DNA from: Datnioides undecimradiatus
Lineage: Eukaryota > Chordata > Actinopteri > Lobotiformes > Datnioididae
DNA: 64,000 nucleotides
Direction of reading: 5' to 3'
Assembly (NCBI GenBank): GCA_008933995.1
Contig: WARS01000013.1
Coordinates: forward strand, 9,320,023-9,384,022
This document shows, piece by piece, positions 1 through 38,239 of the stretch; within the stretch, counting starts at the first letter, position 1, and each line of letters begins with the position of its first letter. The position numbers and the translations under genes are program-made. The notes beneath the pieces are model-generated. The model did no database searches. It saw nothing but the letters and a program-made list of their open reading frames with translations, and was not told the origin of the DNA.

Positions 1-25
1 TAGTATCAGGAGCATAGGCGGCAAG

Positions 26-21906
<21,881 letters not shown>

Positions 21907-22221
21907 AACCACAATCACCTGGACTTGTCCTGAAAATCCTCAACCCTCTGGTCCACTCGGTATAACACAGAGGAGACATGATGTGATAGTAATTCAGTTG
22001 TCCATCCATAAACTCCACTAACCATCACTATAAAAGTTTGCTGCACACTGACAGATACACAGCACGCAAAAGCCATGGAGACAGTCCAGCCAGAGCACCT
22101 CAGCTTTGACGTCCTTCTTGTGCCTGAGTCATTTTTTGATAGCAGGAAAGGACCATTGTTTAATTTCAAAATTAGTAGACAGTACTTTGATAGTTTTCTG
22201 AAACATGATCCGTTTCAGCTT

Positions 22222-22227
22222 AATAAA
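22222..22227 (+). terminator. ampd2: ampd2 proximal poly(A) signal
   Basis: Canonical AATAAA about 315 bases downstream of the ampd2 stop codon. Cleavage would be expected 10-30 bases later. Distal alternatives lie at 25249-25259. Confidence 0.55.
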
Positions 22228-24583
22228 GATAAGAAAAGATGACCAGCACAACAGCACCAGGGTTTTTTGTGAATGAAACAGTCACCAGAGGCCCTTTCTT
22301 CATGATTTAATCAGTAAGTTTGATTCTTCATCCAATACAGCCAAAGCTGTCAAAGGATCGCTACTGATTTAGTGTAATTCAGCAATATGTTTTACTTCAC
22401 CAGAGATATTACATAGCATGTAGTATCTGTGCACTGCAGAAACAACCAGCACATTGAAACGTTCTTCACAGCAAACCTGCTACCTTCCTCTATCCAGTCA
22501 TGCTGCTTAACTAAACTTAATGCATCTATCATCTTCATTATTCAAGCTTATAATGAAGGATTGCAGATGCATTTTAATTGATTATACAGTGTAAACTGGT
22601 GAAGGTTTTAAGCTACATCAGGGCAGCTTAAAGCTTACAGATTTACAGTAACCAAATCAGAGAGAGAGGATATCCTCTCTTTAAATCACTGAATATTGTC
22701 CATGCATGGTGCTTGTCATAGTTTCAGATCATCGATTTGCCAAATTGCACACACAGAATTGTTCTTCCGTGATTTTAATCAGCTTCAGGTCAGGAGAGAT
22801 GCAGACTCCCTGTGGTTATCTAAAAAACATTCCATGAAGCCAACTGTCCTCTATAGCTGCAAACGAAGGAGTTCCAGTAAAATGTTGAAAATGCTTTGAT
22901 TTCAGACTCCTGTGGTAGAAGACATGTTAAGGGTAAATGTACATTGTATATTTCAGCAGAAATAAATGTAGAGCAATTAAGCATTGTCTGAAGAGAACAA
23001 CGTCACCATTACCTCACTGTGGCCATGAAGATAAGGACCCTCTGTCCCTCCTTAGGGCCCTGATTTCACTCATTCCTTCCCCTGCAGACAAACTAGAAAG
23101 TTTGGATGTTTTTTCTTCTTTGCATGTGGTGTACTGTACATATGTACCAAGCCAGGACTCACAGTGCCTTTTCATTTCAGTCTTTATCACCTGCAGCAAG
23201 TACTGCATCTCTTCTCCTTAGTCACATACAGTCAGCCTCTGTGCTGTTCTAATATCCATGCCTTCATAAACCACCTAGCTATGTGCTCGGTGTAGAATAG
23301 CTTTTATTAGCCTCCATTTGAGGAGAAAAGTTGTTTTGGTTCTCGTTCTATACTATAAGTGCTTTTTCTGCATGGCTGCATGGATACTGGAGTTGGTAGG
23401 AGTTGAATGAGTTGTTTACAGCAAGCTGTAATGTAAAGCATCTTAACTAATTCAGGGCTGCTGACCAGCTTTTCGAGACAGAAATCTGTTGCAGTGAGAA
23501 AACAGATTGACACTTTTGCATTGCTCACCATGTAGAAATGAGTAAACCATGCTGGGACATGGTTGAGACTGTTGCATGGATCTTGTAGCATTTTTTAATT
23601 TTAGCTGGGATCACCTTTTGTATCGTACACCCATCATCATGATCATCTCCTGCCACTGGACACAGTCCAACGTCCCATCAAACTGTGAGTGTTTTTCTTA
23701 AAACTACTGTCGAGTAATAATTGATGCCAAGACTAGGACAGCGGATCAAAAAATGTCATAACCAACTGTAATGTTTTAACATATATACATGTTTGCTTTA
23801 TAGATGATTAGAGAAAAGAACCTGTCTTTGTTCAGCACAGTAGCTTCTAAGAGTTCAGGGGATGCACTGGAGTTGTGCGCTTAAACATGGTGAAATTTGT
23901 GCATTTGTTGGATTTCTTGTATAAAGGGTATTTTTTTAAAGGTGATACAGAGATAAGAAATTTTATATTCACAATATATCACTGTCAAGGATTAACTCTT
24001 AGTTTCGTTGCTGTTAATCTTTGTGAATTGGCATTATGTCATGAAAATAGAGTTTTGAGATGATTTTATTGATGTTAGCCTTTTCATTTGTTTACTGGAC
24101 ATTTTAGTGTCTGTTCTGCCTGTTTAATATTACGGCTTTTCCTCACACCATTAATTCATCATCATTGTCATCATTACCGTACACCTGTTGCACTCATGGA
24201 TAGATACCTCTCTACAGTTAGAAACTGACCTCATACTTACACTCACACACAAACATTAAAACCCTAATTTTTACTTTACATCAGTAGAGCTGGCTTGTTC
24301 TGTTTGTTTGCTTTGGTTACAAAGACCCATCTCAAGCATTGATATACACTTGTCCTTATCTGTCTGGTGGCATCAGTTCACAGGCTGAAGCACAAAATAT
24401 AGTTCTGTCTAATTTTTCATTCTGTTATTCTCGTTGGGATGTAAAACAGTCCTGCAGACTTCTTAGTAACTTTTTGTAAAGGTTACCACGGTGACCCTGC
24501 AGCTTCACAGCAAAGTTCACCCTCCTCGACAAATACTAATCTCACGTTACTGCTGTGTGTTGTTCTCAGCAACAGCAGGGCTG

Positions 24584-24872
24584 CAAGTAATGATTATTTT
24601 CATGATTAAATGAATCTGTTGACTGTTTCTGGATTATTTGGTTGTTTGGTTTATGAGTGAAAGCGACCATTACAATTATCCGTAGAGTATTTCTATCTTT
24701 TAACCACCAGATGAAAATCCAACAAAATAAAACATACAGACATACAGACATTTAAATGAATACACTTTACTGAACATTACAACAAATTATTATTATTATT
24801 ATTATTATAAAAGGCCAATTTATCTTCACAATTGTTGGTGATTATGTTTCTGTCAAACAACTAATCAATTAA
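24584..24872. repeat. Diverged teleost non-autonomous repeat (probable MITE)
   Basis: The left part, GGGCTGCAAGTAATGATTAT followed by TTTCATGATTAA, resembles an abundant fish repeat whose ends read GGGCTGCAACTAA..GATTATTTTCAT. The right part (AACTAATCAATTAATCCC) resembles the inverted end. An ATT microsatellite sits in the middle. The likely class is a non-autonomous DNA transposon; superfamily not determined. Confidence 0.5.
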
Positions 24873-25248
24873 TCCCAGTAAATAAGCGCACATGAGAAGT
24901 AATCAGCAGGAAATATAACAGCCATTTACAGACACTGTTCATGATTTACTGAGCAGTAACAGTGATTATGTGGACAACACAAAATCACACCACTAATTCA
25001 CTACTGCAGTCACAAATTCACAGTTTCTGTTGAGCTCTTCAGACTGGTTTATTTCTGTGTACTAACTGTATGCTCCTCATAAAGTATCTGGTTTTTTTTT
25101 ACAGTCTTGTCACTGTTTTGACTTTTTGATTCATACTTTTAATTTAGTGTTATTTTATGTCCATCGATTTGTAGCCATATTATTGCCTGAAATGAATTGC
25201 CATTGTTAAACAGATACTCCTGATAGGGTTCATATGTAATGTCCCAAC

Positions 25249-25270
25249 AATAAAATAAAGCATGTTTATT
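25249..25270. terminator. Back-to-back poly(A) signals between convergent genes
   Basis: AATAAAATAAA on the plus strand (25249-25259) is followed within six bases by TTTATT (25265-25270), which is AATAAA on the minus strand. It sits about 320 bases beyond the eps8l3 stop and 3.3 kb beyond the ampd2 stop, so it could serve both genes. Confidence 0.5.
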
Positions 25271-25587
25271 CACTAAACCTTTGTACACTTGTCAGATATA
25301 AATTTTATTTACAGGTTACATAATGACTACAACCCATTACATAATTCAGTAAGATAAGATAACTTGCTAACTGATTGTAACTAATGGATATATGATTTAA
25401 TATGTGGCACAGTTTGTGACTGACAAAACACAAAAGGTTTCAGAGGGTAATATTTTATGCTAAACATGCTGTAAACCTACGATCTCACTTTGTGTACAGT
25501 ATTTGACCATTGGCAACTTGTTTTGGTTCACGTTTTCTTTCATCTTTCCTCTTCTTTGATCTTCTCCTCCTGCATTATTGGTCCCAT

Positions 25588-28500
25588 TTAACTGGTAGCC
25601 TGCAGTGAAACACAGAACAGTCAGAGGGGTGTCTGACTAGCAGTGAGATAATAGCAAATCTCAGATGGACGGTGGAGACAAAAACAGCTGCACTGTCACT
25701 TACAGCCATAGCCGACTTCACTGCCTGTAACTGAAAGAATACCCGCCCCCCTTCCTCTGGACACACCGTCTTTAATTCCTCTCTGGTCATCCCCAGGAGC
25801 ATAGAGCCGCTCAGCCCGCCCAGACAGCGCACAGTGCTGCAAGTAATACAGTAATACTGATCTGTCAATAATCAGAGGGGTTCATTTCAGTAGGAGAAAC
25901 TGTCACACGTGTTGGTTGGTTTGTTCAGTTGAAAATGCATTTGGAAAACTCAATAAACAGACTACAGTAAAGGCAAATATGTCCTGACTCTAAAGCTCTT
26001 TAAAACTACATTTCACATAATGCAGCTCAACAGGCAAACTTCATAGGCCATAAAATAACCCAAGTGATTAAGTTAGCCTTGACATCAATAGAGATTTGAC
26101 ATCATTGTGGTTATTTTGATTGTTGTTTCCACGCAGCTTGCTGAGAAAACATGTGACACGACTGTTGTCACTTGTGATGGGCTCCTCCCTTGAAAATAGA
26201 AAAGTATACACACAAATACACCACAAGAAAAAAAACAAAATTTCTATCACATTTGTTACAAGACAGTGTGAAGAAGCAGAGATGATGATAGTTAGTGTGA
26301 ACTGACACCATCATATATCAATAAGGCAGCAGATTATTTGAATAAGTCATAGGCATACATGCATCATTAAACAGCTGATATATGTCTAAAACACTGTATT
26401 AGATTGTTGACAAATGCTCACTTTCAGGTATAATTGCATATATTTATATGCTTAATATACTTACTTAATATTTTACATATATTAATTGAATGCTCAATTT
26501 ATTAACTGCACATACTTACATTTTACTAAATCCCTTGTATTCGAGCCAAGCTTTCACCTCTGCAGACTTGGATTTCTTTGTTAGCGCCAGAGGACCTACC
26601 ACTTGCTGAGAAATTGCAATGAGTATTTGACATAAATGGAAACTTTACATAGTGATAACACCAGTGATAATATATAATATTACAGAGATGTCACTCAGTT
26701 TGAACCATATTCCAAACATATTGGGTTACATTTTGTTATCACTTGGATTGCATTTGCACTTTCCTCTGCAGTGGCAACTTTTCCTCTCATGTAAATGTCA
26801 GCCAAAAGGTCAGAATCACTGATATGTGGCACATAATTAAACAGAAGTATTATGTGTAAGTGCTTAATTAACTGAAGTAAACTGTGAATTAATGACTGCA
26901 TTACCTCCAGTGGTTGAGTTAAAGTGTAATCTGAGACTGTTTCCTGACAGTGAATTTGCAGTGGCTCTCTACAGGTGCTGAGTCTTTCTGTTACACTAAG
27001 TTTTATTTGACTGTCAGTGGCACCCACCTCAACAGGCTGCTCATCACTGGTGTCCAGAATGTTATTGGGTACAAAGCCCTCCTCCCCTCTGCTGTTCCTC
27101 ACTTTCCACCACTGCTTTGACATGTCCAGCAGCTGTGGAAGGACAAAGCAAAGACGCTGGGTTGCAAGTTAAAAGGCTGGAGGAAAACTACAGAAAACGT
27201 AGTTGGTGCACTTCATTAATACTCACCTCAACCATTTCTCCTTTTCTGACAGTGAGCTCTCTGTTGTTTCTTGAAGTGAAGTCATACATGACACACATAT
27301 GCTGTGGTTTTGACTCAACCAAGCTGAAAAACACATCAAAGGACACAACAAACTGCTGAGTTTTTAAACAATCCCAGTAGTTTGAATTATACTTCATATT
27401 TTTATTCGTACCGTGCATTTTGTGTCAGCTGTGGTGGTCTCCACTTAGCTGAAGTCTACGCAGAAAAAGCACAGGATGCTGTTACGTTTATTTCTTCTTT
27501 CTAAGCTGCCTGTCTGTCTGCACTGATGACTGTGATGTGAACGTTTACCTGGATGGGTGCAGGTTGTGGAGTCTCTCGTTCACTCACAGGCACTCTGGGT
27601 TCAGGTGCTGCAGACACCTCAGGGGGCTGCCAGCCGTCAAAGAACTCCAGAGTGTATGTTGGGATGTTCTCGTCATCATCAGGCCATCTGGTACTGGTTA
27701 TATTATCAAAACCATGGCTAATTGTTATTATGACTCACAGCCACACAGACGGATAACTTTTTTGAATAAATATGTGATCCAATCATTCAAGGAGTAATCC
27801 TGTACTCAACAATTTAACAATACTTTATTACAGGAAAGGGTCTGGAATTTAAAATCCATTTTAGGTAAATATACATAAGTATCATCAGCAAATTAGGCTA
27901 ATAGAAATTGGCACAAGCACCACTTTGCTGTTGCAGCTGGTTTAATTGAAGCTAGTTTGATAAACCTTGGGGGTTGTGAGATGATTTTTAGGAGAAGAAA
28001 GAAGAAAAGATAAAAATATGTTAAACGCATGTATATTTGTTTAATTTGAATTTCCTGGCATTTTGATTGTCTTTGTGAAATGATGGATAGTTTTGCCTCT
28101 GTGTGACTGGGATGGTTATTTAAACACAATCCCCTGAGAACTTTAGAGGGCCGGTGTTTGTTTAAAGGAACTACTATTAACTACTAGGAACAACTATTAT
28201 TAAGTACTTCAAAACTGTACATTGGATTTGAATCCAATGTAGATCAAAACAAGAGAGTCCAACAGACTCCAGTGTCCCACCTGGGGATGTTCCAGGCATC
28301 TCCCAGAGACTGCCACAGCTGGTCCTCCTCTTTGGAGGCCTCTTCACTCATCAGATGGATACACTGTGGCGTCAGCAGTGGCGCTACGATGGTCGGTGGA
28401 AGATTGTCAGGGCAGTGAGCTACCACCTGGTGAGGAGAAGCATAACTTTTAATAATCACAAATATATATATATATATTTGGGGGGTTTTTTACAAAAATG

Positions 28501-31500
28501 AGGCGACCTTACACTACATAACTATACTGCAAACTGCATAAATGAACATGATAAACAAATAGTGTGAATTTGTTTTATTTTCAAACTGGAACAAAAACTA
28601 TCTGGTATTATCTGATATAATAAGGTTTAAATAGCACTTTGAGCTGTTTAATAATATGTTGTGAATTCTTCTATAATCTTTGCATTGTACGTGAAATTAT
28701 TTAAATCCAAACAATGCAGTCACTTACAAATGCTAATGTGGAGAAAAAGGAGTGAACAAACTCAGCAGCACTAGGATCCTCAATCTTCCCATTGAGCTCC
28801 CCCTGTCAAAATGTAAATGGAGTAAACATAAATTATACATTTTACCCAGCAGCAACACTGTCACACACAATGCACACCACAGATTGTCCAGGAATAACCA
28901 GTCAACCATGATGACAGTAAGGCTGTATACCAGAAGGTTTAAACCACATTTGATCTTGTGGAAACAAGTTGCAAATTCTGCTGGAGGGGGCATGCCGTCC
29001 ACCACTAAAATAAACAAAAACATAAAAATAACAACATGATGAACATGTCAGCAGTTGGTACTTGTGCTTGCCTCCATTTTCTGTTTTAAATTACCTTTTC
29101 CTTTTTTCTTCTTCTTTTTCTTTGCATTTTTAGCTAACACTGCAGAAATCTGTCCCATGAAGATTTCTATGTCACCCACAATATGATTCAAGGTATCCTG
29201 TGAAGAGCAAGAAGCAAGAAGCAAAATATGTCAGGCGTTATGAGTGTATCAGCTATATCATATAAAGCTAAAAAGACACTCACAACATCCCTGTCCAGCT
29301 CTGTGTATGGGTAGGGAGGTTCTCCTCCTATGGTGAAAGGACGCAGTGATGGGTCCTCCTCCTCTTCCTTGAGTGCAAACAGTTCAGGATCAGAGACATC
29401 ATCCTCTAAATGCACAAAATGAGATGAGACTGAGGGTTTGTATTGATTTTGTCTCCTTCACTGGTCATCAGCGCAGCAGCTGTATATCTCCAGCCCCAGG
29501 CTCACCGTAGTCAGGAGTTGTCCATTGGGGTTCAGGAGATTTTGAAGTGTTTCGAAGGTTTTCCATTCCCCGGTGTCCAGCAATCAGTCCTGCATTGCTG
29601 TTTCATATAGTGTCAATTGAGTTTGATGTAAATAATAAATAAGAAAGTTTCTGATTTGTTCTCACCGACTTGAAGTCCTTACTTGATGCTTGAATCCTCT
29701 TTACTACGTGAAAGTGCTTGTGAGAGACCTCTCTGAACATAGTCGGCCTGTAAACAACAATAAAATCATTTGCTCACTCATCTCCTTCTCTAAACAGTCA
29801 TGGCAACAGCCATGTCTGTCAAGGTGCGTCCTCACCCTGACATCCTCACACTGAAAAATGAACACAGTGGTGTTTTTTCGCCTGGGCTGGACCGACACTG
29901 TCAGCAGGGAGTTAAACACTTCAGAGTCCAACACAGCCTTTAGCTGAAGGATATCGTTGACAGCGATGGACTCCAGCTCCACCTGAGAAAACACAAATGT
30001 TTTTTATGCACATAAACAACATCAAACACTATTGAGTATCCTCAAGTTCACATTTTTACTATGTGGGAGCAGCAAAATACGAACGAATTAATTTCTTGTT
30101 CCAATCTCAGTTTAATAACTCAAAATTATCTTACATCTTCTCAGATTTGTACTTTTCTGTGCTTTGTATTAAATGTCTGCTTTTAATAATTCAATTGATA
30201 ATCCTGTTTTTTTAATCCCTTTTAATAGAACTTTGTAACTTTATTTTGAAACATATTCCTTACATCAAGTCGTTCATTATTGTCGTTGTTGTTGTTATTA
30301 TTATTAAAATATACAGTGTAAGTTAATATAGGTCCATGAGCTCTGACAGCATTACACCAAATTATATTCTATAATTTATTACCTTATTTAATGGTTAACA
30401 ATAATGAAATTTTATTTTCTAGCAAAATTTCACACAAATAGAAGCAAAACAACATATACAAGTAAAATGATATGAGCACGTTCTTGAATCTGAAACTTTT
30501 TGAAAGCTCTGACTTTCAAGTAACAAATTTATAAAATGGGGACCAGGAGTGAAACCTGGGGTACACCACAAAAAACAGCTGCTCTTTCTGAACAGAGGTG
30601 GTATTGATGTGTTTGATTAGACCCAAACCAGTCTAAACTTGTGCCAGAGATCCCAGTCCACAGCTCCAGCAGTTCTTTATCATGACTGATTCTATCACAC
30701 ATGATATTTTGATTAAAAATGGTGAACTGTGCAGTCTAATGCATTGTCTCCAGATCTCCCATAGGTGTTCAGTTAAGCTGACAGCTGACGGTTGTGAGAG
30801 CTGATATATGAATAAAGTCTATTTTGTATTTATCTAATCCTTTATTGATCCAGGGTTCAGTCATTGTCATTGTGGCAGGGACTACTCCTTCAGGTTTGTT
30901 TTTAATTTGTTGCATGTCTTACATGTAGATACATGTAGGTCTTACGTGGTGCTTACCTCGGTCTCAATGTCTGTGAGCAGCAGTTTACTACCGCGCACCT
31001 CAAGCAGCATGCTCTGACCCCACACACGACCCATTCCATCCAGCATCTTTAGCCGCTCCACACAGTCAGCTATGCTTCTCAACTCCATCCCATCCAGGTC
31101 ACAAGTGAACAAGTGCTGCCACAGAGAGGTGTTAAAACAAGACATTAAACAAAGCATAACTAAAAACATATTTTTGTGAATTACAATAAATATAGTACCT
31201 CCACTCTATACTGAAATTTGTCCATCATCTTGTTTACTGATGCTGCATACTCCTGCCTTTGCACTGTTAAAACATAAATCACAGCTGTGAAGACTCCGTT
31301 CAATTAAACAGGTGTGATAGCTGATTAGGTCGAGTCCAGTGGTGTTAACTTACAGTAAATTGACTTTGCGCTGGGCCTTGACAGAGATGACACCTGTGAT
31401 GATGCATCGTCCATAATGGAGTAACCACTGCCACAACAAACACAAGCCATTTACAACACTGATCATTTAAATAAAGTAAAGAATAGAACAATAGAACAAC

Positions 31501-31607
31501 AACAACTGATCAGTCAAACACATAAAAATGTGAGATACACACTTAGACTGGATTGAATCTGCATAGCTGCTGGTGTCATTCCCAAGGGGACTGTTGTGCC
31601 TGAGCAT
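25588..31607 (-). CDS. eps8l3: EPS8-like protein 3, 19 coding exons
   Basis: EPS8-family adaptors link receptor tyrosine kinase signalling to actin through SOS1/ABI1/RAC. Coding exons, 5' to 3': 31543-31607, 31354-31427, 31199-31263, 30957-31115, 29836-29982, 29683-29747, 29506-29597, 29284-29405, 29095-29197, 28931-29004, 28728-28802, 28281-28426, 27549-27687, 27412-27455, 27227-27323, 27028-27132, 26520-26605, 25704-25836, 25588-25599. They give 600 codons plus TAA. A PTB-like region covers about residues 44-190 (AKSIYLQRQEY..LLLTDIETE). A lysine tract lies near 289-297. The SH3 domain covers about 465-518 (YDF 470-472, WW 497-498, VPNNI 510-514). A SAM-like C-terminus follows from about 525 (AEVKAWLEYKGF, LLGMTREEL). 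Motifs and the AMPD2 neighbour point to EPS8L3 rather than L1 or L2. The ATG at 31607 is the first in frame in its exon. An upstream non-coding exon near 32084 is likely. Confidence 0.89.
30700..30895. repeat. Diverged teleost interspersed repeat remnant
   Basis: In an eps8l3 intron, CTCCCATAGGTGTTCAGTTA and, further on, GGCAGGGACTACTCCTTCAGG resemble pieces of one abundant fish repeat recalled from memory. The flanking sequence from 30540 may belong to the same or another old element. No open frame was found. Confidence 0.4.
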
Positions 31608-32083
31608 CGTCAGCACTGACCCAACACGCCTGTGGTAGAACACATGATCTGAGTTACACGGGCCATAAATGTGTAATGTGAGAGGTATGAGCTGACTCAG
31701 TAACAACTTGAATCTTAAATAAAACTGCAAATTATTCATTTGATGAGGTTTCCATCAGTCTTTATTCAAAGCTGACATAAGTCTTTATGGTGTTTCTAGA
31801 ACTGGTTTCTTGGCTGTCTGCAAAAAGAAAATGTTCCAAAGTTAAATGATCTGTTTTAATACAATAAAATAATCCAGATATATTTTAAACACAAATACAG
31901 TGTAATTGGTATAATCAGAGCTGTTTCATTATAAAGAATGAAACTGTGGTGCTGTAGTTTTTTTTGTTTGAATTGTCTTCAGTGACTCTCAAGCAGACAG
32001 AAACGCAGGAACAGATCAGATCATTTACACAAAGTACAAAGACATCCAGTTGACTGAGAAGATTAACGGTCAAAAGCTCTTAC

Positions 32084-32240
32084 CTTTACTGTCTGGCAGG
32101 TGGATGTTGTTGCTGCTTCCTTCTGTGTTATTTACAGTTCAGCACAAATATGAAGGGCACATTTTAATCCTGAATCTCAGTCAACGACATTGTACACTCA
32201 AGACTTCCTTATAGAAGGGAAGGACAAAGTCCAGTGTCAG
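32084..32240 (-). promoter_or_regulatory. Likely eps8l3 5' non-coding exon and promoter region
   Basis: On the minus strand a splice donor (AGTAAAG|GTAAGA) sits at 32084/32083, upstream of the first coding exon, whose own acceptor (CCACAG) lies just above 31629. This fits a non-coding first exon starting somewhere near 32100-32240. No TATA box was evident. Weakly supported. Confidence 0.35.
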
Positions 32241-33049
32241 TAGCAAAATGATCTGTTGAGCTGTCTGTTGAGGGTGTGAGGTCTCTAGTGCGGCATCCCG
32301 TCTGAGCAAAGGTTACCAGATACGGAGGAAATCCACCTCACCCTGGAATATCTTAAAGGTTTTCAGGTCTATAAATGAGAACCCGTGTGACATTTTTTCC
32401 AGCGTAAAATGCAGCACAACTGCAAGTTGCAATGACAATACAATAGATTAAGATTAAGATTTCCTTTATTTGTGAAGGTTGCACATTACACTGAATTAAA
32501 AATGAATCTACAAAGAAAGGAGAGATAAAGTTTAATATTTATTATTTACAAATGTCTTCAGGAAGGATATTTTATTCAAGCAAAATATAAAATTGACTAT
32601 GGTCAAGCTTGTCCCAAAATCTTTAATGTATTTTGCCTAAATCTGTCGGCATCTACTGCACAGATGAGGCCAGTACTGAAGTGAGAAACCCTCCACTGAA
32701 ATCACTCATGTTAACATTACCACCAAAAGACATCACACAACACTGAAGTTGTCCCTGCTGCTGTTATACAAACCCACTGGAGGTCAGCAGTGCTGCGTGA
32801 GCATATTCAAAAGGTGCAGAGCGGCAGTTAACCCACAAATCTGTCAACCTGCAGAGTGGCCAGTCTGTCAGCTGGAGCAGAAAAGTACACAAACAATGTT
32901 TGGACATGCAACTGAAGTCAATAGCTTACAGCTCCTGGTAAAACAAGTTCACTGGGAATTAGGGCTGCAAAGTTGATACATTTTACTCTTTTGGGCCAAA
33001 AACAAGTTTGCAATCATTAATTAAATTCAGTAACTACAAAGTTATTTTG
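32241..33049. other. Intergenic region between eps8l3 and irf6
   Basis: About 800 bases without a recognisable gene. A fragment near 32449-32500 (GATTAAGATTTCCTTTATTT) resembles the 3' tail of a fish retroposon family. Nothing else was recognised. Confidence 0.5.
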
Positions 33050-33055
33050 TCTTTT

Positions 33056-33061
33056 TTTATT
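33056..33061 (-). terminator. irf6: irf6 poly(A) signal candidate
   Basis: TTTATT on the plus strand is AATAAA on the minus strand, about 720 bases beyond the irf6 stop. It is the clearest signal in the downstream flank. Confidence 0.5.
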
Positions 33062-33782
33062 GATAAAATAAAACATACAATCACAACATAAATGCACTGA
33101 CATTCAGCTTGGCATAAACCATAATTCAGCACCCCAAAGTGCAGTGGCATCCACATTAAAACAGATCCGTGTAGTGTTGCGTAGGTAAATGGCTGCCTGG
33201 ATACGATAAATGGCTTAAAATCGAAGATATGAATACAAAAATATCCTACAATATAAACGCAAAATAAAAACAAGACAAAAAACTGCAGGTCTGGCCAAAA
33301 GAGAATAGATTCATCTGTCAAATGGGACTTTTTGTTATCCAACATATACAAATCCCTTGCTAAATATGCTGGTTCTCAACATTTTATAAGTGGTCAAAAG
33401 ATAAAAATCGTTCTGTCCTGTCTCTTGACACTAGGAAGGTTTGGTAATCTGTGACCCATTTTGGATACATAAGGCACAGGGCTATTTCTGTAACTCATTA
33501 ACCTTGTTAAATGTTCCCTCTGAGAAAGCAGGACTTTGGCCCATGTACTCACCACATACGTCTGCCGTCTACAGCGAAACAGCAATGCACGTTTTAAGGC
33601 ACTGCATCTTTATGCAGGCAAGCATTGTCACAGCACATTTACACTAAAGAAAAGCACACAAATCCTACAGTATACGGTGCACACTTCTAAATATGATTAC
33701 ACATAAGTACTTCTTTGCTCTTAGTGGGTAACTCTCAGTAGCAGTGATATATGATAAGTATTAGCTCACAGTGTGGGCTGCT

Positions 33783-37550
<3,768 letters not shown>

Positions 37551-37886
37551 CCTGACTGACTGACGAGACAAACACAAACCAGTCAGTCCACCGAAGACTA
37601 TATATAACTACATCAGTTCCCAAACGGGCACATCCATTTTTAATACAAAGCTTGACAAACAATCCTGCAGCCAGAATCGGGATTTTCCAAACATTTTAAA
37701 GCTTCATGTCCACACCTTGACAGGCGAAACCTGTTTGTTTTTCAGATATCTGCAGCTGCTTGCAGGTTACCCCTTGTATGGTAGGCCATCGTGTCTTCAA
37801 ATGCGCGAATGACCGTAAAATCGATTCAGAACGCAAATAAACAAAGCGAGCAAACACGACAGCCTACCGAGGAACGACACACATAC

Positions 37887-38180
37887 CTGTGGAGAACCAG
37901 GAAGTTGGAGACCTCCTTCCTCGTCGGCCTGCTGACCAACAACTGAGGATGAAACCGTCTGTTTCCTCCGCGGATAATTCCTGCAGATCCTCTGCAGACA
38001 AAGTTCACCGATGGACTTCGACGAAGGTGACTGGGAATAACAACAACTGGAGAGATTGTGTCGGACAACTCGGAAGAACTGATGTTGTTCGGTCGGTTTG
38101 GCCCTTCCCCTTTCCCCTCACCGAAACTCAGGTAGGGGCGTGACGTCACCGCGACACACCTTTTCTGAGCAGCTGGGGAC
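37887..38180 (-). promoter_or_regulatory. irf6: irf6 5' non-coding exon and promoter with a consensus CRE
   Basis: A minus-strand splice donor (CCACAG|GTATGT) at 37887/37886 marks the end of a GC-rich non-coding first exon. An acceptor (TCGTCAG) lies about 10 bases before the irf6 ATG. Upstream, a perfect TGACGTCA palindrome (CREB/ATF site) occurs at 38141-38148 within a CpG-rich stretch. Start site and exact exon length are not fixed by sequence. Confidence 0.5.
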
Positions 38181-38239
38181 AGCTTTTCCTGAAGCACGTG
38201 GACAGAGCACTTTTTCCACGAACATTTCACAGCGAGTCA

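Larger units (their letters stand above)
21907..25587. other. ampd2 3' UTR and convergent intergenic region
   Basis: No coding exon was recognised here. An AATAAA at 22222-22227 is the first plausible ampd2 poly(A) signal, about 315 bases after the stop. Two overlapping AATAAA signals at 25249-25259 (+ strand) could end a longer 3' UTR. On the minus strand a signal (TTTATT as written, 25265-25270) could end eps8l3. A diverged interspersed repeat sits near 24584-24872, including an ATT microsatellite at about 24787-24808. Confidence 0.6.

Noticed and set aside
30535-30570. Reverse-transcriptase-like GVPQ..SLLVP reading on the minus strand
   Set aside because: Only about ten residues fit, with no flanking motif. 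The stretch is more likely part of an old non-coding repeat.
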